Positions 14,691 to 15,325 of a stretch of DNA of 15,325 nucleotides are shown here, one piece after another. The stretch spans positions 1 to 15,325 of the forward strand of contig CAZGOM010000133.1 in the NCBI GenBank assembly GCA_964527265.1. Direction: 5' to 3'. Positions within the stretch are counted from its first letter, which is position 1; every line of letters starts with the position of its first letter. This stretch comes from CAZGOM01 sp964527265. GTDB taxonomy: Bacteria > Planctomycetota > Phycisphaerae > Phycisphaerales > Phycisphaeraceae. A program made the translations under genes and the position numbers. A model generated the notes under the pieces. The model was not told where the DNA came from, searched no databases, and worked only from the letters and a program-made list of their open reading frames with translations.

Positions 14691-14698
14691 AGGAAGGA
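14691..14698 (+). promoter_or_regulatory. Strong ribosome binding site of the Hc1-like gene
   Basis: AGGAAGGA lies 7 nt before the ATG at 14706, which suggests efficient translation of a small abundant protein. Confidence 0.75.
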
Positions 14699-14705
14699 TC
14701 CAACA

Positions 14706-14951
14706 ATGCAAGGGGACTTTGAAAAACTCAAATCACTCATCCTCTCGATCGAAGAAGAAGTAAAAAAAGCCGGCTCAGGGAACAAAGCAGCCGGTACACG
14801 GGTCCGAAAAGCCATGCAGGAAGTTAAAAACCTCGCACAGGAGATCCGTGTTGACCTCCTCGAAAAACGCGATGCCGGGGAAAACCGCTCTGAAGCAGCA
14901 CCTCCCGACGCTGCCGCACCTCGCCATCGCCCTGACGAAAAAACGGAATAA
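14706..14951 (+). CDS. Histone H1-like (Hc1 family) small DNA-associated protein
   Basis: An 81-aa, mostly helical, soluble protein. Residues 1-56 match the small bacterial Hc1/histone H1-like family in layout: MQGDFEKLKSLILSIEEEV, then GNKAAGTRVRKAMQEVKNLA (25-44) and QEIRVDLLEKR (45-55). The GNKAA-RVRK segment is the most recognisable part. Family members usually end in a Lys/Ala/Pro-rich, strongly basic tail that binds DNA. Here residues 57-81 are Ala/Pro/Asp/Glu-rich, and a hand count gives 16 Lys+Arg against 16 Asp+Glu, so the protein is about neutral. DNA binding may therefore be weaker or lie only in the helical part. The strong ribosome binding site favours high expression, though a terminator lies just upstream. 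The family call is from motif recall, not a search. Confidence 0.75.
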   Translation: MQGDFEKLKSLILSIEEEVKKAGSGNKAAGTRVRKAMQEVKNLAQEIRVDLLEKRDAGENRSEAAPPDAAAPRHRPDEKTE

Positions 14952-15207
14952 TCATGAAAATAAATGGCGAAAATAACAATTGCACCACTTCTGCCACTTT
15001 ACATTCTTCCACGAAATGAATACATTTAATGGAAGCAACTGACTTCTCGAGCAATTCGTTCAAGTCACGCGGTCAATAGGCCATCTAGCCTTTGATTTAA
15101 TTTTGTCCCTCCCGCCTTTTTTCATGTGGATCGGTGAGTCACCCCGATTTCGCAGTTTTTACTTCTGGACCATCGTTCGTTTGACGGGGTCATTTCAGGA
15201 GGAAGCC
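14952..15207 (+). other. AT-richer spacer before the last gene
   Basis: No gene was seen in this 256-nt gap. It is clearly more A+T-rich than the flanking genes. It contains an imperfect hairpin at 15006-15035 (cttcca/tggaag outer stem, aaatg/cattt inner stem) and a smaller bulged one at 15130-15148 within the probable leader of the last gene. No convincing promoter could be picked. Confidence 0.5.
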
Positions 15208-15325
15208 ATGAGCATCCAAGACGTTGCATCTAATGAAACCAAGAAACGCCCCCCAGCCCGTCTCCAGGGGAAACAGCGCCAGAACCTCAACATCGAGCTC
15301 GCTGACGGCAGCAAAGAGCAGCTCG
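15208..15325 (+). CDS. Unidentified protein, N-terminal part only (cut by window end)
   Basis: An open frame of 39 codons starts at ATG 15208 and runs off the window. Its ribosome binding site, AGGAGG at 15197-15202 with 5 nt spacing, is the strongest in the window and makes a real gene likely. The visible product begins MSIQDVASNETKKRPPARLQ and continues with a polar, basic stretch and then NIELADGSKEQL, which could be the first beta strands of a small domain. There is no signal peptide or membrane segment. Nothing more can be said about its function. Confidence 0.65.
   Translation, partial: MSIQDVASNETKKRPPARLQGKQRQNLNIELADGSKEQL

Overview
The window looks like chromosomal DNA from a G+C-rich Gram-negative bacterium, most likely a member of Planctomycetota (perhaps Phycisphaerae-like). 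This is inferred from the combination of a three-enzyme HpnC/HpnD/HpnE squalene route, a lipoprotein-type polysaccharide export protein, a WecA/MraY-type transferase with a long C-terminal extension, and a small Hc1 (histone H1-like) protein. No marker gene settles the taxonomy. No rRNA, tRNA, CRISPR array, IS element or phage gene was seen.

Layout. The left block (about 109-6068) is entirely on the minus strand. In transcription order it holds an old-yellow-enzyme-type flavin oxidoreductase, UDP-glucose 6-dehydrogenase, an SLBB-domain polysaccharide export lipoprotein and a polyprenyl-phosphate sugar-1-phosphate transferase. The last three fit an envelope or exopolysaccharide locus: making UDP-glucuronate, loading the first sugar on the lipid carrier, and exporting the polymer. 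A 275-bp divergent region (6069-6343) follows, with a dispersed palindromic repeat, a strong inverted repeat that may be an operator, and a 13-bp tandem repeat over the hpnC start.

The right block (6344-14012) is on the plus strand: hpnC and hpnD (overlapping by 8 nt), two TPR-protein genes, hpnE, and a class-III aminotransferase. HpnD, HpnC and HpnE together convert farnesyl diphosphate to squalene through presqualene diphosphate and hydroxysqualene. The aminotransferase is a candidate for the hopanoid enzyme HpnO, but no squalene-hopene cyclase lies in the window. After this come tatA (with its own promoter candidate and terminator), a small Hc1-like gene, and the 5' end of an unidentified gene cut by the window edge.

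The most striking feature is a perfect 219-bp tandem duplication (10515-10956) between the second TPR gene and hpnE. It leaves both parent genes intact and creates a 62-codon chimeric ORF: the FAD-binding N-terminus of HpnE fused in frame to the last residues of the TPR protein, with its own copy of the hpnE translation start. The two TPR genes inside a squalene locus are the best candidates for undescribed function.
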